Source: Aphrocallistes beatrix
Lineage: Eukaryota; Porifera; Hexactinellida; Sceptrulophora; Aphrocallistidae
Direction of reading: 5' to 3'
Length of the DNA stretch: 64,000 nucleotides
Assembly (NCBI GenBank): GCA_963281255.1
Contig: OY725504.1
Span: 2,604,001 to 2,668,000 of the forward strand
Part shown: one piece after another, positions 43,646 to 55,310 of the stretch
Position numbering within the stretch: position 1 is the first letter of the stretch
Layout of the letters: each line of letters begins with the position of its first letter
Translations under genes and position numbers: made by a program
Notes under the pieces: generated by a model
Told to the model about the DNA's origin: nothing
The model's input: the letters and a program-made list of their open reading frames with translations, nothing else
Databases searched by the model: none

Positions 43646-45747
43646 CAGGCAACGCCGCTTAAGGATACCGCCCTCGAAAAACATCGCCTGACATTAAAAA
43701 AAATGGTGGAATTTTTTATTGTTAATTCCATCGGATTATTGAGTACTCTACCATCTAATCGTACTTGTTGGACGGTATTTATTTTGATATTCTAGAAGTG
43801 AGCACCTAAAGCTCAGTAGTACCAAAAATCGGATAGTTATTTGTGGTTTTGCGGCGCAATCATCAATTATTTTCCAGCTTATCTGATATTTTTTCAATTA
43901 TATGAACCTCAAAATGGTTTTGTCCCCTTTAAATATTATAAAACAGATGAATTTAGAAAAAGAGGCACTTAAAATCCAATCAAAAATATCTTTATGAGGG
44001 ACTTCATTTCAAAAATGCTCGGGAAATGGCCGTTGTGATATTAGCTATTGTGTATAGAAAAAAGTTCTGAACATTTTTTTTAAAAATTTGTTCAGATCCG
44101 ACCATTAGTTCGTAAGTTATAGTATATTGTAGGTAAAGTTCGGACATCAAACCTCTCTATGGCCCCGAAAGTGCTCGATGTCAATGCTTAAAAACTATTG
44201 ATGATATGTAATCTATTATAATCTTAAATGAAAGGATATATATGATCATATATAGGTTCCTCAAACATCTCTTTGTCAAAAAGTAAATATTTCTTGACTT
44301 ATCATCGATTTTATTGTAATACAAATTCTATGGGAGAACTTTGAATATATTAGAAAATGGCGAATCTTGTCATGAAATATGTTCCTAAAAGTAGCTATTA
44401 TACTCAAAAAACTATGCAATAGTCACTAGCAATGTACACAGAAATTTTGAAGCACTCAACATGATTATTTTGGAAGTTCAAAGCATTTATCTCCAAAATT
44501 CGGTCAAAGCCCCCATTTATGGTCCAAAATAAGATTCCTCCATATCTCGGGAAATATACACCCAAATTCTTAGCTCTCAATTCCTAATGTACTTTTCAAG
44601 ACGGTATATATCTGAATCTTAAATAATAAGTGTACTACATGGAATGGAATGCTAAGTTTTAAATTTTTATCACGTGATGACGTAGCATTTTTCGAAAATC
44701 CTAACTTGAAAACTAAAAGTCGTAGACTCTCGCTCTAACTTCCTAATATACTTTTTAGAAGCTCTTTATTCATTCTAAACCGATGAATTATACTTCGTAC
44801 TGCTAGGAATATGAATTATATTCCCTGATTGGTTCAAAATATTCGGGGTTAGAGCCCCCATGGTAATTTGTGAATTTTCAATATAATTTTGCTATTTTCA
44901 CCAAAATCTGTTGGAATACATCTAATTCCTTAGTATACATGCGATTAAATGTCCATGGATGCTTTTATTTATCGTTTATAGCTCATTTTATATCGTTCTT
45001 AACATCAAAACTTCAAATCCCTATATCTCGGGACTTTAAAATTCCAAAATTGACCGTCTTTCAAAAATTTTAACTCAAAATTGCCTTGAGATTGAGGTTT
45101 GACAATTTCAGGAGTTGTTCCATATCATTAGGCGATGAGCGTAGGACCACTCGATTTTCGATATCTTATAAATTTGTGATTTTATTGCTGATTTCCAAAG
45201 AAAATCGGGCTTTTTTCGCCGTTTTTTGGCCTTTTTATTCGGACACCGATAAAATTTACAATTTTTCTAATTTAAACTTTCTTCTGGTCCTATGAAGTGG
45301 CAAATATGATAGACTATCTATGAATAAATTTTCGAAGCATTTGATCCAAACATGTGCTTTAAAAAAATCACAGAGTGGAGGAGGGCTTACCATTAAGATG
45401 TGCTAGGCAAAAACGGAAAAAAACCGACTTTGAGACGCTGTAACTCAAATACTAGAAATGCCAACCAAAAACTGTTTGGCATGTCTCAATATTTTTTAAT
45501 TGCACTACCTGCCCACGCTTAACATCTTATATATCTCTATTCTTGATATATGCTGTAAGCCAAACCTATGGATTTTTCACGGGCTGTATCCTTAATCGGG
45601 ACAACCGCTTAATTGGGACAGGTTACCAGGAACGGAATGGTCCCCTTACATAGAAGCTAATAGTAAATTTCATCGGTTATTTGGGAACTTTCTTAATCGG
45701 GACAAAATATACGGAACCAAAGTGTCCCAAATAAGCGGAGTCACCTG
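43646..45747. mobile_element. Tigger-ended 2.1 kb element without visible genes
   Basis: TA-flanked (43644-43645 and 45748-45749). Ends CAGGCAACGCCGCTTAAGG and AATAAGCGGAGTCACCTG are inverted in the pogo/Tigger style, and the 200 bp at the right end resembles a T188 MITE. The 1.9 kb interior is AT-rich. Open frames at 44870-45295 show no domain. It could be a transposase decayed beyond recognition or captured DNA. Confidence 0.6.
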
Positions 45748-45749
45748 TA

Positions 45750-46132
45750 TATAGTATGTATAGGGTGACCAATGAGTTATGTCCCAAGCTTGATTAGGTA
45801 TAAAATTTCGTATATTCATACAATCTTAGTTATTATGGCCAAAATCGCGAATCAGGGCCCAATGCTTCTGTAAAACATGACTTCATAATCGATGTTCCAT
45901 GAGGATTTAGTACCAGCTACCTCTCATTCACTATAGAAATATTAATCGAGTTTTAATTGTGAGGATAATTGGCAAATATTTAAGCTAGGATGGAAGCTTA
46001 ACTGAATTATTCTCCAAGAAAGGAACTAGAGTTTTGAAATTTTGCCCTAAGATCCCTTTGCTAGTTGTTGCTCCAAGTGAAGGTTTGGTGTCCCTTAAGG
46101 CCCCTTCGGGCGCTTTTGGGTGATATTTAATA
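45750..46132. other. Mariner-MITE fragment and R tag
   Basis: 45757-45935 matches one arm of the palindromic MITE at 33932 (TAGGTATAAAATTTC and AATCAGGGCCCAATGCTTCT), truncated in the centre. An R500-type tag (AATCGAGTTTTAATTGTGAGG) follows at 45943-45963. The rest is unassigned. Confidence 0.55.
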
Positions 46133-47029
46133 TTGGGTGGTCCAAAATAGATTGTACCCAAAAAGCTTCTTCATTGTTCAGTCAATTTTATTCTTAAAGC
46201 AATGAAACTCCAGAAATTTCTAAATAACGTTATTTGAAACATATTCCGTAAATATCATGTTTCAAGCTTGAATTCTCTTGGGTTTAGAGCAGGTACTCGA
46301 TGTAGCAACTGTTGTAATCCTGGACATTTTTCAGTCGCAGCGGGAAAGACATCTTTGCTATTTCCCCTGATTTCTTATTTGATGTTCGTTTTCAGCTGAT
46401 CAAGTGTTGGGGCTTGTTCCTGTCCTTCAAATAACCTCATAAGAACTATTCTGGGGGATTGAGGTAGGGAAAGTAGAGGGAAGGAATGAGGAGGAGAAAG
46501 AGGCACCCATAGTCATGTTTCTGCTGACGGCCCGCCTCTTGAAATGCTAGTTAAGAGAAGCGTTTGCGGTGTGAGGAGGTGACCCCATCATGCTGAAATT
46601 GCATCCTCTAGCGCAGCTCTTGGTACTGATATGCAGCTCCTGCCAGAGCAGCTCTAACACAGCGATGCACCGTTCACTGTGTTGTTTGTTGTCTTCCCAT
46701 TTTCCTCGAAATAAAAAGAAACGGTGTTCCCTCTCTCCGAAAGTACATGCCACACATCTTGGAGTGCAGGGGCCTATTTGCCACACTGTTTTACACAATA
46801 ATCAAGGATTTATAGGGTATTTTGTCCGGAATTCATCGATTACTCTCTAGAAGCTGAAACACTATGTACCATACCGTGCAGAAGGTTCTTATGTTGATGG
46901 TCATAGGTGTTTTTCTTGAACACAGGGGATGTATCTGACATATTTAAAAAATGCTTTTTGGTTAGTACAAGAATTGGAGATTGGGCAGGTCAAAACTTGA
47001 TTGGGTACATTCTATTTTAGATCACCCTG
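46133..47029 (-). mobile_element. Mariner/Tc1-type transposon relic
   Basis: TA-flanked, 897 bp. Inverted ends TTGGGTGGTCCAAAATAGA and TCTATTTTAGATCACCCTG continue into TTGTACCC/GGGTACA. The minus strand carries GCNFSMMGSPPHTANASLN, matching the QQDGAPxHTA catalytic box, and further on LYFPYLNPPE, matching the SPDLNP box. The first Asp region is not recognised. Frames are broken. Confidence 0.7.
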
Positions 47030-47031
47030 TA

Positions 47032-47176
47032 CATGGGCGCCGAACTTTTCGAAATTTATGGGCGAATTTGTAGTTCTAGGGCCGCTCAGCTCTAAAATTT
47101 GTATTGCGTCTATGGCCCATTTTCGAATCCAGGGGGGGCTCAAGCTCCCCCAGCCCCTCCGGGTTCGGCGCCTATG
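47032..47176. mobile_element. hAT-type MITE at the mariner terminus
   Basis: Ends CATGGGCGCCGAACTT and GGGTTCGGCGCCTATG, with an exact 8-bp duplication ACCCTGTA (47024-47031 and 47177-47184). 145 bp with a C-run interior (GGGGGGGCTCAAGCTCCCCC). The duplicated 8 bp are the last bases of the adjacent mariner end, so this insertion is younger. Confidence 0.85.
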
Positions 47177-47340
47177 ACCCTGTAAGTTTTACCCCTTAAT
47201 GGAATTTTATGAAATTCTCGTCAACCCATTTCACTTGGTGATATTAAATCTTTTTAGTATGCTTCCTTTACTATTGTATATGATCTACTTATATGATTCC
47301 ATATCCTAACTATATAACGATTAATGTATATTTATATATA

Positions 47341-47838
47341 TACAAGCGCGCTTCGCTTGTTTGCGCTGCGCGGCTGGCGGACACTTTGTGTCCGCCGGAT
47401 GCTCCCTTCGGTCGCCTGGAGGTGACATTGGTTAATTATAAGGAAGATAACATCTCTAAATATGTCCATCTTAGTGTTTCAAAACCGATTTCACTCGAAA
47501 ATCACCAAATTTGTCAATATCAAAATTTTTGATGCGTAATGATGACGTCACAACAAAGTGATGAGTCATCATTTTTTGATTAAAGTCGCATCATATGTGA
47601 GGTATGTTAGTATACAGATTCTATTAAAATTTCAGCCTTCTATCTCCTATAATGGCTGAGTTATGCCCGAATAACTGTGTTGCTTAACTTTTAAAAAATG
47701 TGACAATGACGTCATAATTCCATGATGAGTCGACATTTTGCTCTGAACTCAGAACTTACTGGAGCCATAGCCAAAAGACTCCGACATGCCAAAAATCATC
47801 CTTCTGCGCCCGGCAGTTTCTTCAATCAATTCGTTACA
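47341..47838 (-). mobile_element. R500 repeat copy
   Basis: Full-length reverse copy with complete GC terminus and hairpin. One CRE is perfect (CAATGACGTCATAA) and the second is GATGACGTCACAA. Left half of a dimer with the copy at 47959. Confidence 0.9.
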
Positions 47839-47916
47839 GATATATATATATCCTTACTATTAAAACTCGATTATTGTGTATGTATATATATATATCCTTA
47901 CTATTAAAACTCGATG

Positions 47917-47951
<35 letters not shown>

Positions 47952-47958
47952 TATATAT
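47839..47958 (+). repeat. Two R tags with TA tracts
   Basis: CCTTACTATTAAAACTCGAT occurs twice (about 47851 and 47895), each followed by a TA/TG tract. This indicates repeated insertion at the same microsatellite. Confidence 0.85.
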
Positions 47959-48454
47959 CTGTAACGAATTGATTGAAGAAACTGCCGGGCGCAGAAAGCA
48001 GATTTTTGGCATGTGGGAGTATTTTGGGTATGGCTCCAGTAAGTTCTGAGCTCAGACGAAAATGTCGACTCATCATGGAATTATGACGTCATTGTCACAT
48101 TTTTTTAAAGTTAAGCAACACAGTTATTCGGGCATAACTCAACCATTATATGAGATAGAAGGCGGAAATTTTAATAGAATGTGTATATTAATATAACTCA
48201 CATATGATGCAACTATCATCAAAAAATGATGACTCATCACTCTGTTATGACGTCATCATACACATCAAAAATTTTATAATTGACAAATTTGGTGATTTTT
48301 CGAGTGATATCGATTTTAAAACTAAGATGAACATATTTAGAGATGATGTCTCCCTTATAATTAACCAATGTCACTCCCAGGCGACCGAACGGATCCTCCG
48401 GCGGACACGAAGTGTCCGCCAGCCTTGCACCGCAAGCAAGCGAAGCGCGCTTGT
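47959..48454 (+). mobile_element. R500 repeat copy
   Basis: Full-length forward copy (CTGTAACGAATTGATTG to GCGAAGCGCGCTTGT). It has two CRE sites, TGATGACTCATCA, and the hairpin GGCGGACACGAAGTGTCCGCC. Confidence 0.9.
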
Positions 48455-48781
48455 AATAGTATAAGTGTAAAGTTCTAAAATGAATGATCTTTGTGATGAT
48501 GAGACATTATGTGTAAATCGTGACCAGGGGCCTTATTCTCAGATCGACTTAAACTTAAACTTAACTTAAAAATTACTTAAACTTAACTTAAACATAAACT
48601 TGCTTATTCCTTTACTTAGTTTTAACCAAATATTAAGTTTTTTGTATCATTTTGACAAACGAAGTATTTACTTAGTTTCTATGTCAAAATGATGACAAGT
48701 TAAATCAATATTTATATAATTAGTTCGTGAAATTAAAAGTATGATTATCAATTCGAGTCAATAACTTGTATTTCTTCCGAT

Positions 48782-49751
48782 ATGGCATTTGCTCTGTTCC
48801 TACTTGAAGTCAATACAGACAATAGTTTGGCAAATCAAAGGGTATTTAGAGATAGGTTAAATCCCATCGACTCATACAACGATATTGAATTCATCAACCG
48901 TTACAGGATTACCCGTAGCATATTCATTCAACTCCATGAAAAAATTGCAGAATATTTTCTCAAACCAAGAATCTTTAGTTCACATTCGATTTCAAGTATA
49001 ACCCAATTTGCTGTTGCATTACAGTTTCTGGCGACAGGTTATTTCCAAACAGTGATTTCAACTTGGCGTCTCAATCCTCAGTATCAAGATGTATTGCAGC
49101 TGTAACTGATGCTCTCTGTTCAATTGGCAAGGACTATATAAAATTTCCAGACCTCAATGAGCAATCCCAAGTTCAGCAATCTTTTTTTGAGAAATGCGGA
49201 TTTCCTTTGGTCATAGGATTTATTGACGGTTCACATGTATCAATAGTTGCACCATCGAATAATGAGGAAATATATGTGAATCGGAGAAATGAACACTCCA
49301 TAAACATACAAGCCATTCGTGATAGTAATTTGAAATTTATGGATGTTGTAGCGAAATGACCTGGCACTACTCATGATGCTTTTATCTGGACACCCATTCA
49401 TTTTATTGACGCCCATCCAAAATCTGAATACGCCGGGAGATAGAAGATACAATCGTTCTTTTCTGAAGTCGCGTAAAACAATTGAGTCCGCATTCGGGTT
49501 ATTGAAGAGCCGTTGGAGGTCAATGCACAGAACGGGAGGTACACTTGTTATCCACCGGAGAGGGTTTGCAGACTCGTTATTGCCACCATGGTGTTCATAA
49601 CATTTGTATCGAGCATGGGTTGCATTGGGAATCAGAATTTGATGTCAATGGAGAAGAGGATGAAGAAACTATACTTCATGATTCTACCACTAGTGGCACT
49701 GCTGTTCGCAAATCTGTAGTTGATCAGTATATTAATGAACAACTTTTGTGA
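48782..49751 (+). pseudogene. PIF/Harbinger DDE transposase (HARBI1-like), broken
   Basis: It starts at ATG 48782. The first frame (to 49105) is the helical N-terminal region (RYRITRSIFIQLHEKI). A frame change near 49050 enters SSVSRCIAAVTDAL, the helix-turn-helix-like segment. Next come GFIDGSHVSIVAP (first catalytic Asp), a TGA at 49357 and PGTTHDAFIW (second Asp). Another frame change leads to IESAFGLLKSRWR (catalytic Glu), and a last one to HNICIEHGL and the C-terminus near 49751. All three catalytic residues are present, but at least four lesions block expression. In active relatives this DDE_4 nuclease acts together with the Myb-like partner encoded on the opposite strand. Confidence 0.88.
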
Positions 49752-50396
49752 TATGTGAGACTATAAGCACAGAGATACAACTAGATATCACAAATATACT
49801 TATTTATATTGTCAGTTATTCCCATCTCTAATTCTTGTACTATGCTTCTAATACATGTATTGTATAGGCAAAATTAATCCTTTCCTGCTGCTGGTAGAAA
49901 GGAGGTAGTGTTGGAAAATATTGTTGCTGTTGGTATCCCTGTGGTAGATGAGTTGAAGGAGGTAGATGAGGCAATGGATTAGTAGGTTGCATTCCGGCAG
50001 AGATTATATTTGACATCAAGTTTATTAGTTTATTTTGATTGGAAATCAACAACTCCAATTTACCAACCATTAGTCCTGTGCTAGATAAACATTATCCACT
50101 ATAACCTCAAATTTGGAATCTTCTCTTCAGAATCTCGACTTTTTGTTTTTCATTCTCCAGAATGCCTTCCTTAAAAGGATCAGTCACAGGGATTTCATTC
50201 AATTTCCTCTTCCTTGCAGGTGGCTTCATTGCTATCTCAATCTCTGAACCTGATTGTGACCAAAGATCCTGTAACGTTCCTGCTGGACTAATAGCCAAAT
50301 CAAGATCGCTCAAAGGACTGTTAGTTCCCATGAAAACGTCTATCCCAGCTTCGATTCCTTCAAAGATTTCTTTTCCCTTGATAGAGCTTATCTTTG

Positions 50397-50531
50397 TGTA
50401 ATAATTGGAAATTGTTAAGTTACCAAATCAAGTAATATAAACGTAAATTCATATTAGAGTGTATGCACTAAGAGAGATTCTGTTCTGTTGAACTATTGTA
50501 TGCGTAACTTCATATTGTCACTATTGCTATA
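50397..50531 (+). repeat. 5' LTR
   Basis: 135 bp, from TGTAATAATTGG to ATTGCTATA. It is unusually short for a gypsy-type LTR. The boundary is defined by comparison with the 3' LTR and by the TTTG duplication. Confidence 0.9.
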
Positions 50532-50532
50532 T

Positions 50533-50550
50533 TGGTAGCAGAGAGTGGTT
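50533..50550 (+). other. Primer-binding site, probably initiator tRNA-Met
   Basis: TGGTAGCAGAGAGTGGTT, one base after the LTR. The first 11 bases equal the complement of the conserved initiator tRNA-Met 3' end with CCA, and the rest matches with two differences (from recalled tRNA sequence). Confidence 0.7.
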
Positions 50551-50554
50551 GGAG

Positions 50555-51484
50555 ATGGCAAATCAAGTGCAAGTGGATAAATTTGAAAGTGGAGATGTGG
50601 ATGATTTTATAGATTATTTCGAGATATGTGCTTTGGCTAATGAATGGTCAGTGGAAAAGAAGGCATTGATGGTGGCGACTTGCCTCAAAGGTGAAGCACT
50701 GGAAGTTTACAAGTCTCAATGAGGACGATAGGAAAGTGTATAATACAGTCAAGAGGAAGCTGCAATATGCTTTTAAACCGGAAGACATTAAGTTCACCTC
50801 ATTGAGTGAGTTTCACGAACGTACGATTTATCCAGGGGAGACACCTCAGAAATATATGTATGAACTTAAGCGTCTGTTGAAAAGAGCGTTTCCAGAAATG
50901 GCAGAGGAAGCCAGAGAGCAGCTTCTATTTGAACAGTACATACATGGGCTTCCCAAGTTTGTGTATGAGAATATCCGTACATCTCCGGATGTGAGAACAA
51001 CAGATCAAGCGATGAAAAGAGCCCAAATTATTATACGTATGCACAGTGAGAGTGTACACCAAAACTCGGAAGGGGTAGCTACAGTGATCGACAAATTACA
51101 TGTCGAAGAGAAGAACTCAGGGAAGAGTGAGAATAGTCTTTCGCAAATAGCCATTGATGAGCTGTTAAAGTAATTACGGAGAAAATGAGGATAACGAATG
51201 TTTCAGAAAATCATGAGAACGTATGCGCGGTACAGAGAGGGAGTCGATTCTCTACAGAAGGTAGAAGAGGTAGGGAAATTAAGTGCTTCGAATGTGGAGG
51301 AAAAGGCCATTACGCTCAGGCTTGTCCATCTCGCTGTCGATCTTTCGCAAGAAAGCCAGTTCGCTGTTATAATTGTGGACAGATAGGGCACGTAATCAAA
51401 TACTGTCCAGAACCTCCGGTTGGGCAGACTTTAAACTTCAGAGGACCTGTTGGAGGAGCCGAAATGAGGTCCCAGAATTTCTAA
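50555..51484 (+). pseudogene. gag of the LTR retrotransposon, frame-shifted
   Basis: It starts at ATG 50555 (MANQVQVDKFESGDVDDFID), a capsid-like N-terminus. This frame stops at about 50718-50720, and the protein continues in the frame open from 50691 to 51173 (helical capsid region, for example FLREA-like EARE-QLLFEQYIHGLP). A stop at 51171 and a shift lead to the nucleocapsid part (51185-51484). That part has two CCHC knuckles, CFECGGKGHYAQAC and CYNCGQIGHVIKYC. The last 110 bp overlap the pol frame, as expected for frameshift expression. The earlier two breaks are lesions. Confidence 0.85.
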
Positions 51485-54400
51485 ATATGGCTCGAGATAG
51501 CGTGTGTTCTAATGGGAAATTTGTGGCTTTGTGTAAACCTACGGAATCGGTTCAAGGATTATCCAAAATCGGGGACACAGAATGTAGAGCATTGATGGAC
51601 AGTGGGTCTTCAGTTAGTCTCATTGCAGATGCTGTTGTGAGGAGAATCAAGGGCATTAAAACTACATCTGCAGGACAATCGTTATTAACCGCCTCCGGGA
51701 ATAGGATGCATCCTCTTGGCCAAGTCGAATTGGAAATTACCATAGGGAACTTTCGAACAATACAAATGTTTATGGTAGCTTCTACAGTGATTACAGATTG
51801 TATTCTTGGGGTTGACTTCTTAGCAGCACATCGAATTAATCTTGACTTCGCTAATAGAGTTGCGAGTGGACCGAATTTTGGTAGCATCTCATTTTCAGAT
51901 TTCCGAAGTTCAGAGAGTAAAGCCCATTTGTGTCCAGCTCATGAATATATATATCCTGAAATCTATGCAGCAATAAAGTCAACGGACTCGGTTGACGAGG
52001 AAGAGTGGGAATGTCATGGAGTTGTTCCTGATTATGTAGAATTGCCTACGATTGAGTATCCAGATTCAAAGACTGAGTTCGTAGACATAATCGAGGAATT
52101 CCTTGATCTATTCGCAGCTACACCTGGCGTGGCAAAAGTCGAGCCATTCCCGGTACGAACAGGGGATGCTGCTCCTGTTAAATTACCACCAAGAATGGTG
52201 CCGCAAGCATATCAGCAGGAAATGCAATCGCAAATTAAGGAAATGTTAAGGAAAAACATCATTAAAATTTCAAGTAGTCCATGGCTTGCTCCCCCGGTAC
52301 TGGTTGGCAAGAAAGACGGCAGCTTTAGATTTTGTATCGACTATAGGAATCTAAACAGAGTGACCCAGAAAGATGCGTATCCACTACCGCTTTCTGATCA
52401 GGTCCAAGACAAACTCAGTGGAATGAAATATTTTACGAAGTTGGACCTAAACTCAGGTTACTGGCAGATACCAGTGAGGGATGCAGATAGAGAGAAAACA
52501 GCATTCTCTCCAGGACCCGGAATGGGGCTCTATGAATTTAATGTTCTACCGTTTGGACTCACTGGGGGACCTAGCTATTTTCAGAGAGTTATGGATCAGG
52601 TTTTACGTGGATTTGAGGACTGTAATGACAATTTTATTGATGACATCTTAGTTTTCTCCCGTGATTTGGAATCGCATCGGACAGCGCTACGTAAGATTTT
52701 CCAGCGACTTCGTGAAGCTAATTTCACACTACGTGGAAGAAAATGTGAAATTGGAAAGCAATCTATTACCTATTTAGAACATGCATTTTCGGAGATGGGT
52801 ATGTCACCTCAAACATCGAAAGTGGAATATATCGCGAATTGGCCGAAACCCGGAAACCTAAAGGAGCTAAAACAATTCTTGGGGTTGGCGAATTATTACC
52901 GGCGATACATTGATAAGTTTGCATCTATTGCGGAACCACTTAACTCGTTGCTAGCTAAGGATGTTACATATTTGTGGAATGAAGAAGCAGATGTTGCATT
53001 TAAGAAGCTCAAGTGCTTGTTATCTTCCAAGCCTGTTCTAAAATGTCCAAATTTCATCAAGAAGTTTACATTGTGTACAGATGCCAGTGGTACAGGGTTG
53101 GGCGCGGTACTGGAACAAGAGGGACATGTTGTAGCCTATTACAGTCGAAGTTTAAGAAATGCAGAAAAGCATTACAGTACTATCGAATTAGAGTGTCTTG
53201 CAATTGTAGAGTCCGTAAAGCGTTTCAGACATTACTTATTAGGGAAGAAATTCGAGATTCTTACCGATCACAAGCCATTAGAATGGTTAGCAAAGCAGAA
53301 AAGCGTGGGTCGGTTATGGCGTTGGGCAGTGATACTACAAGAGTATGACTTTGAAATAAGATATCGACAGGGGTCAGACAACGAGAATGCAGATGCACTA
53401 TCTCGATCCCTACAATTTGCAGAAACCGATGAAAGACAGAGTTTATCAAACGATGAACTCTGCGCACTTACAGAGCTAACATGTATGCCTAGTATGGAGT
53501 CCATTAGAAGTCAACAACTTAATGACACAGTATTGGGAAAAGTATTGTATGAACTCGAGATGATTCCAACGTCTCAACAGTTTACGAGAATTGAGTGGAA
53601 CCACCCATGGTTAAAGCGCTATAAACAGATTAGTACACAATTGCAATTAGTAAACGGAGTTCTTGTGCGCAACTACAAGATTCAACCGTTTTCAAACCTT
53701 CAAAGTATCATCGTCGCTCCTGAGTCCATGAAACGGGATTTGCTCTGTCAGGCTCATGATGATGCGGGTCATCAGGGTGTTGATCGCACAATTAGTCGTC
53801 TAAAGTGCATGGCTTTTTGGGTTAGGATGCCTTCTGATGTACACGATTATGTGACATCATGCGAAGTGTGTCAAAGAGCTAAACTTGCACTACCAACTAA
53901 GGTACCACTAGTGAATACTCCTATTGGAAGAACCATGCAATTAGTATAGGTGGATATTCTTGAGGTGCCCCTCAGTAGAAAGGGAAACAGATATCTTTTG
54001 GTCGTGGAAGACGCTTTCACAAAATGGTTAGAATGCTACCCGATACCCAACCAGAAGACAGAGACAATCACTGAGAAATTGGTCGAACTATTTTCGAGGT
54101 TTGGTATTCCCGAGTTTCTGCATTCGGACCAGGGCCAAAATTGAATCACGTCTATTGAAGGAAACGTGTAGGAGTCTAGGAATTCACAAAACCCACACTA
54201 CACCATACCACCCACAGGGCAACGCATTGGTCGAAAGAAGCAACCGAACCGTTCTTCAAATGTTGCGGTGTTATGTCGACAGTAGTGATGATTGGGAAAC
54301 ATATCTGTATTTAGTTCTGTTCGCATAGTACCGTACTTCAAAACACACTAGTACTGGGATCGCACCGTTTCAGTTAATGTTTTTGATTCTCCAAGAATTT

Positions 54401-54780
54401 CTCACGTATCAGCTTCTTCGGAATATGATCCATCTTCGTATGAGCGGTTTCTGGGCCGGAAAATACTCGAGATTCAGGAATTTGTGGAGGGAAAATTAGC
54501 AGTAGCTCAGAAGCGACAAAAGGAGTAGTATGACATCCACTCGAACCAGAGTGAATCGTTGAGATTCAAGGTTGGAGATACAGTATGGCTCTATGTGGCA
54601 CATTCGGGGGTTGCCAGAAAACTTGACAAAAGATGGGAAGGGGGATGGGAAGTGACCGAGATAAAAGGCCCAGTGAATGTTGTTATTAAAAACACTGATG
54701 GTAGAGTAAAGGTAGTCCATGTTAATCGGTTACAACGACGTATTAGAAGGACTATAGATGGGCGGAGATTGGCAGAATAG
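51373..54780 (+). pseudogene. pol of the LTR retrotransposon (PR-RT-RH-IN), interrupted
   Basis: A long open frame 51373-53949 carries protease (ALMDSGSSVSLI near 51586, a DSG rather than DTG active site). RT follows with CIDYRNLN, LDLNSGYW and NFIDDILVFS near 52630 (FIDD box). RNase H has CTDASGTGLG and ELECLAIV. The integrase HHCC finger (HDDAGHQG ... CEVCQRAK) ends the frame. A TAG at 53947-53949 interrupts just before the integrase core. The core continues (first Asp in VDILEV, second in HSDQGQ), shifts frame near 54140, shows the Glu box in ALVERSNRT, meets a TAG at 54326, and shifts again before a C-terminal domain at 54559-54780. At least four lesions make it non-functional. Confidence 0.93.
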
Positions 54781-55161
54781 TATATCGAACCATTCCGGAA
54801 TAACTCCACACAATGGCAATTACCAGGACAACTATTCATTTGAGTTATTGAGAAGCGGTGATGTATCACGTGAAAATGAAATGCCTATGGATATCAGTAA
54901 CATACCAAATACCTCACAACCGAATGTATCTATTGATGCAACTGCCAACGATTCAGTGTCAATGATTCTATACATGATCGAAGTGTTAACTTTTCAAGTT
55001 GCACTCCTATGAAGTTTTCAAATTCCACCCCTAAAAAGTTTACAGCCCCTAACGATGACGCAAATAATCAAATAGGAAATACTTATGTACGACCTCAACG
55101 GCAACGTCGGATGCCTAAATACTTGGAAGAATATCAGTTGTGATACCGCGATAGTCTTCTG

Positions 55162-55176
55162 TGAAGAGGGGAGGAA
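55162..55176 (+). other. Polypurine tract
   Basis: A purine run, TGAAGAGGGGAGGAA, directly before the 3' LTR. It is the usual plus-strand primer site. Confidence 0.88.
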
Positions 55177-55310
55177 TGTAATAATTGGAAATTGTTAAGT
55201 TACCAAATCAAGTAATATAAACGTAAATTCATATTAGAGTGTATGCACTAAGAGAGATTCTGTTCTGTTGAACTATTGTATGCGTAACTTCAATTGTCAC
55301 TTTTGTTATA
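55177..55310 (+). repeat. 3' LTR
   Basis: 134 bp, from TGTAATAATTGG to TTTGTTATA. It lacks one T of the 5' LTR in the CTTCA(T)ATTG stretch and has two substitutions in its last 15 bp. Confidence 0.9.

Larger units (their letters stand above)
50397..55310 (+). mobile_element. Ty3/gypsy LTR retrotransposon (4.9 kb)
   Basis: Short LTRs (50397-50531 and 55177-55310), primer-binding site, gag, pol and polypurine tract in order. The 4-bp duplication TTTG flanks it (50393-50396 and 55311-55314). Pol order is protease, RT, RNase H, integrase, which identifies Ty3/gypsy. The LTRs differ by two substitutions and one single-base indel, pointing to a fairly recent insertion. No envelope-like frame is seen. 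It lies inside the Harbinger Myb-like gene. Confidence 0.95.

Noticed and set aside
46547-46850. Two opposite open frames with Cys-rich sequence at 46.55-46.85 kb as a host gene
   Set aside because: The minus-strand reading contains mariner-type catalytic-box remnants and lies between mariner-type ends. It is transposon relic, not a host gene.
47722-48076. Repeated short open frames starting MMSRHF.. on either strand in several R500 copies (also 1632-2012)
   Set aside because: They come from the same R500 sequence (reading AT-rich strands), differ by frameshifts between copies and lack any domain. Not genes.
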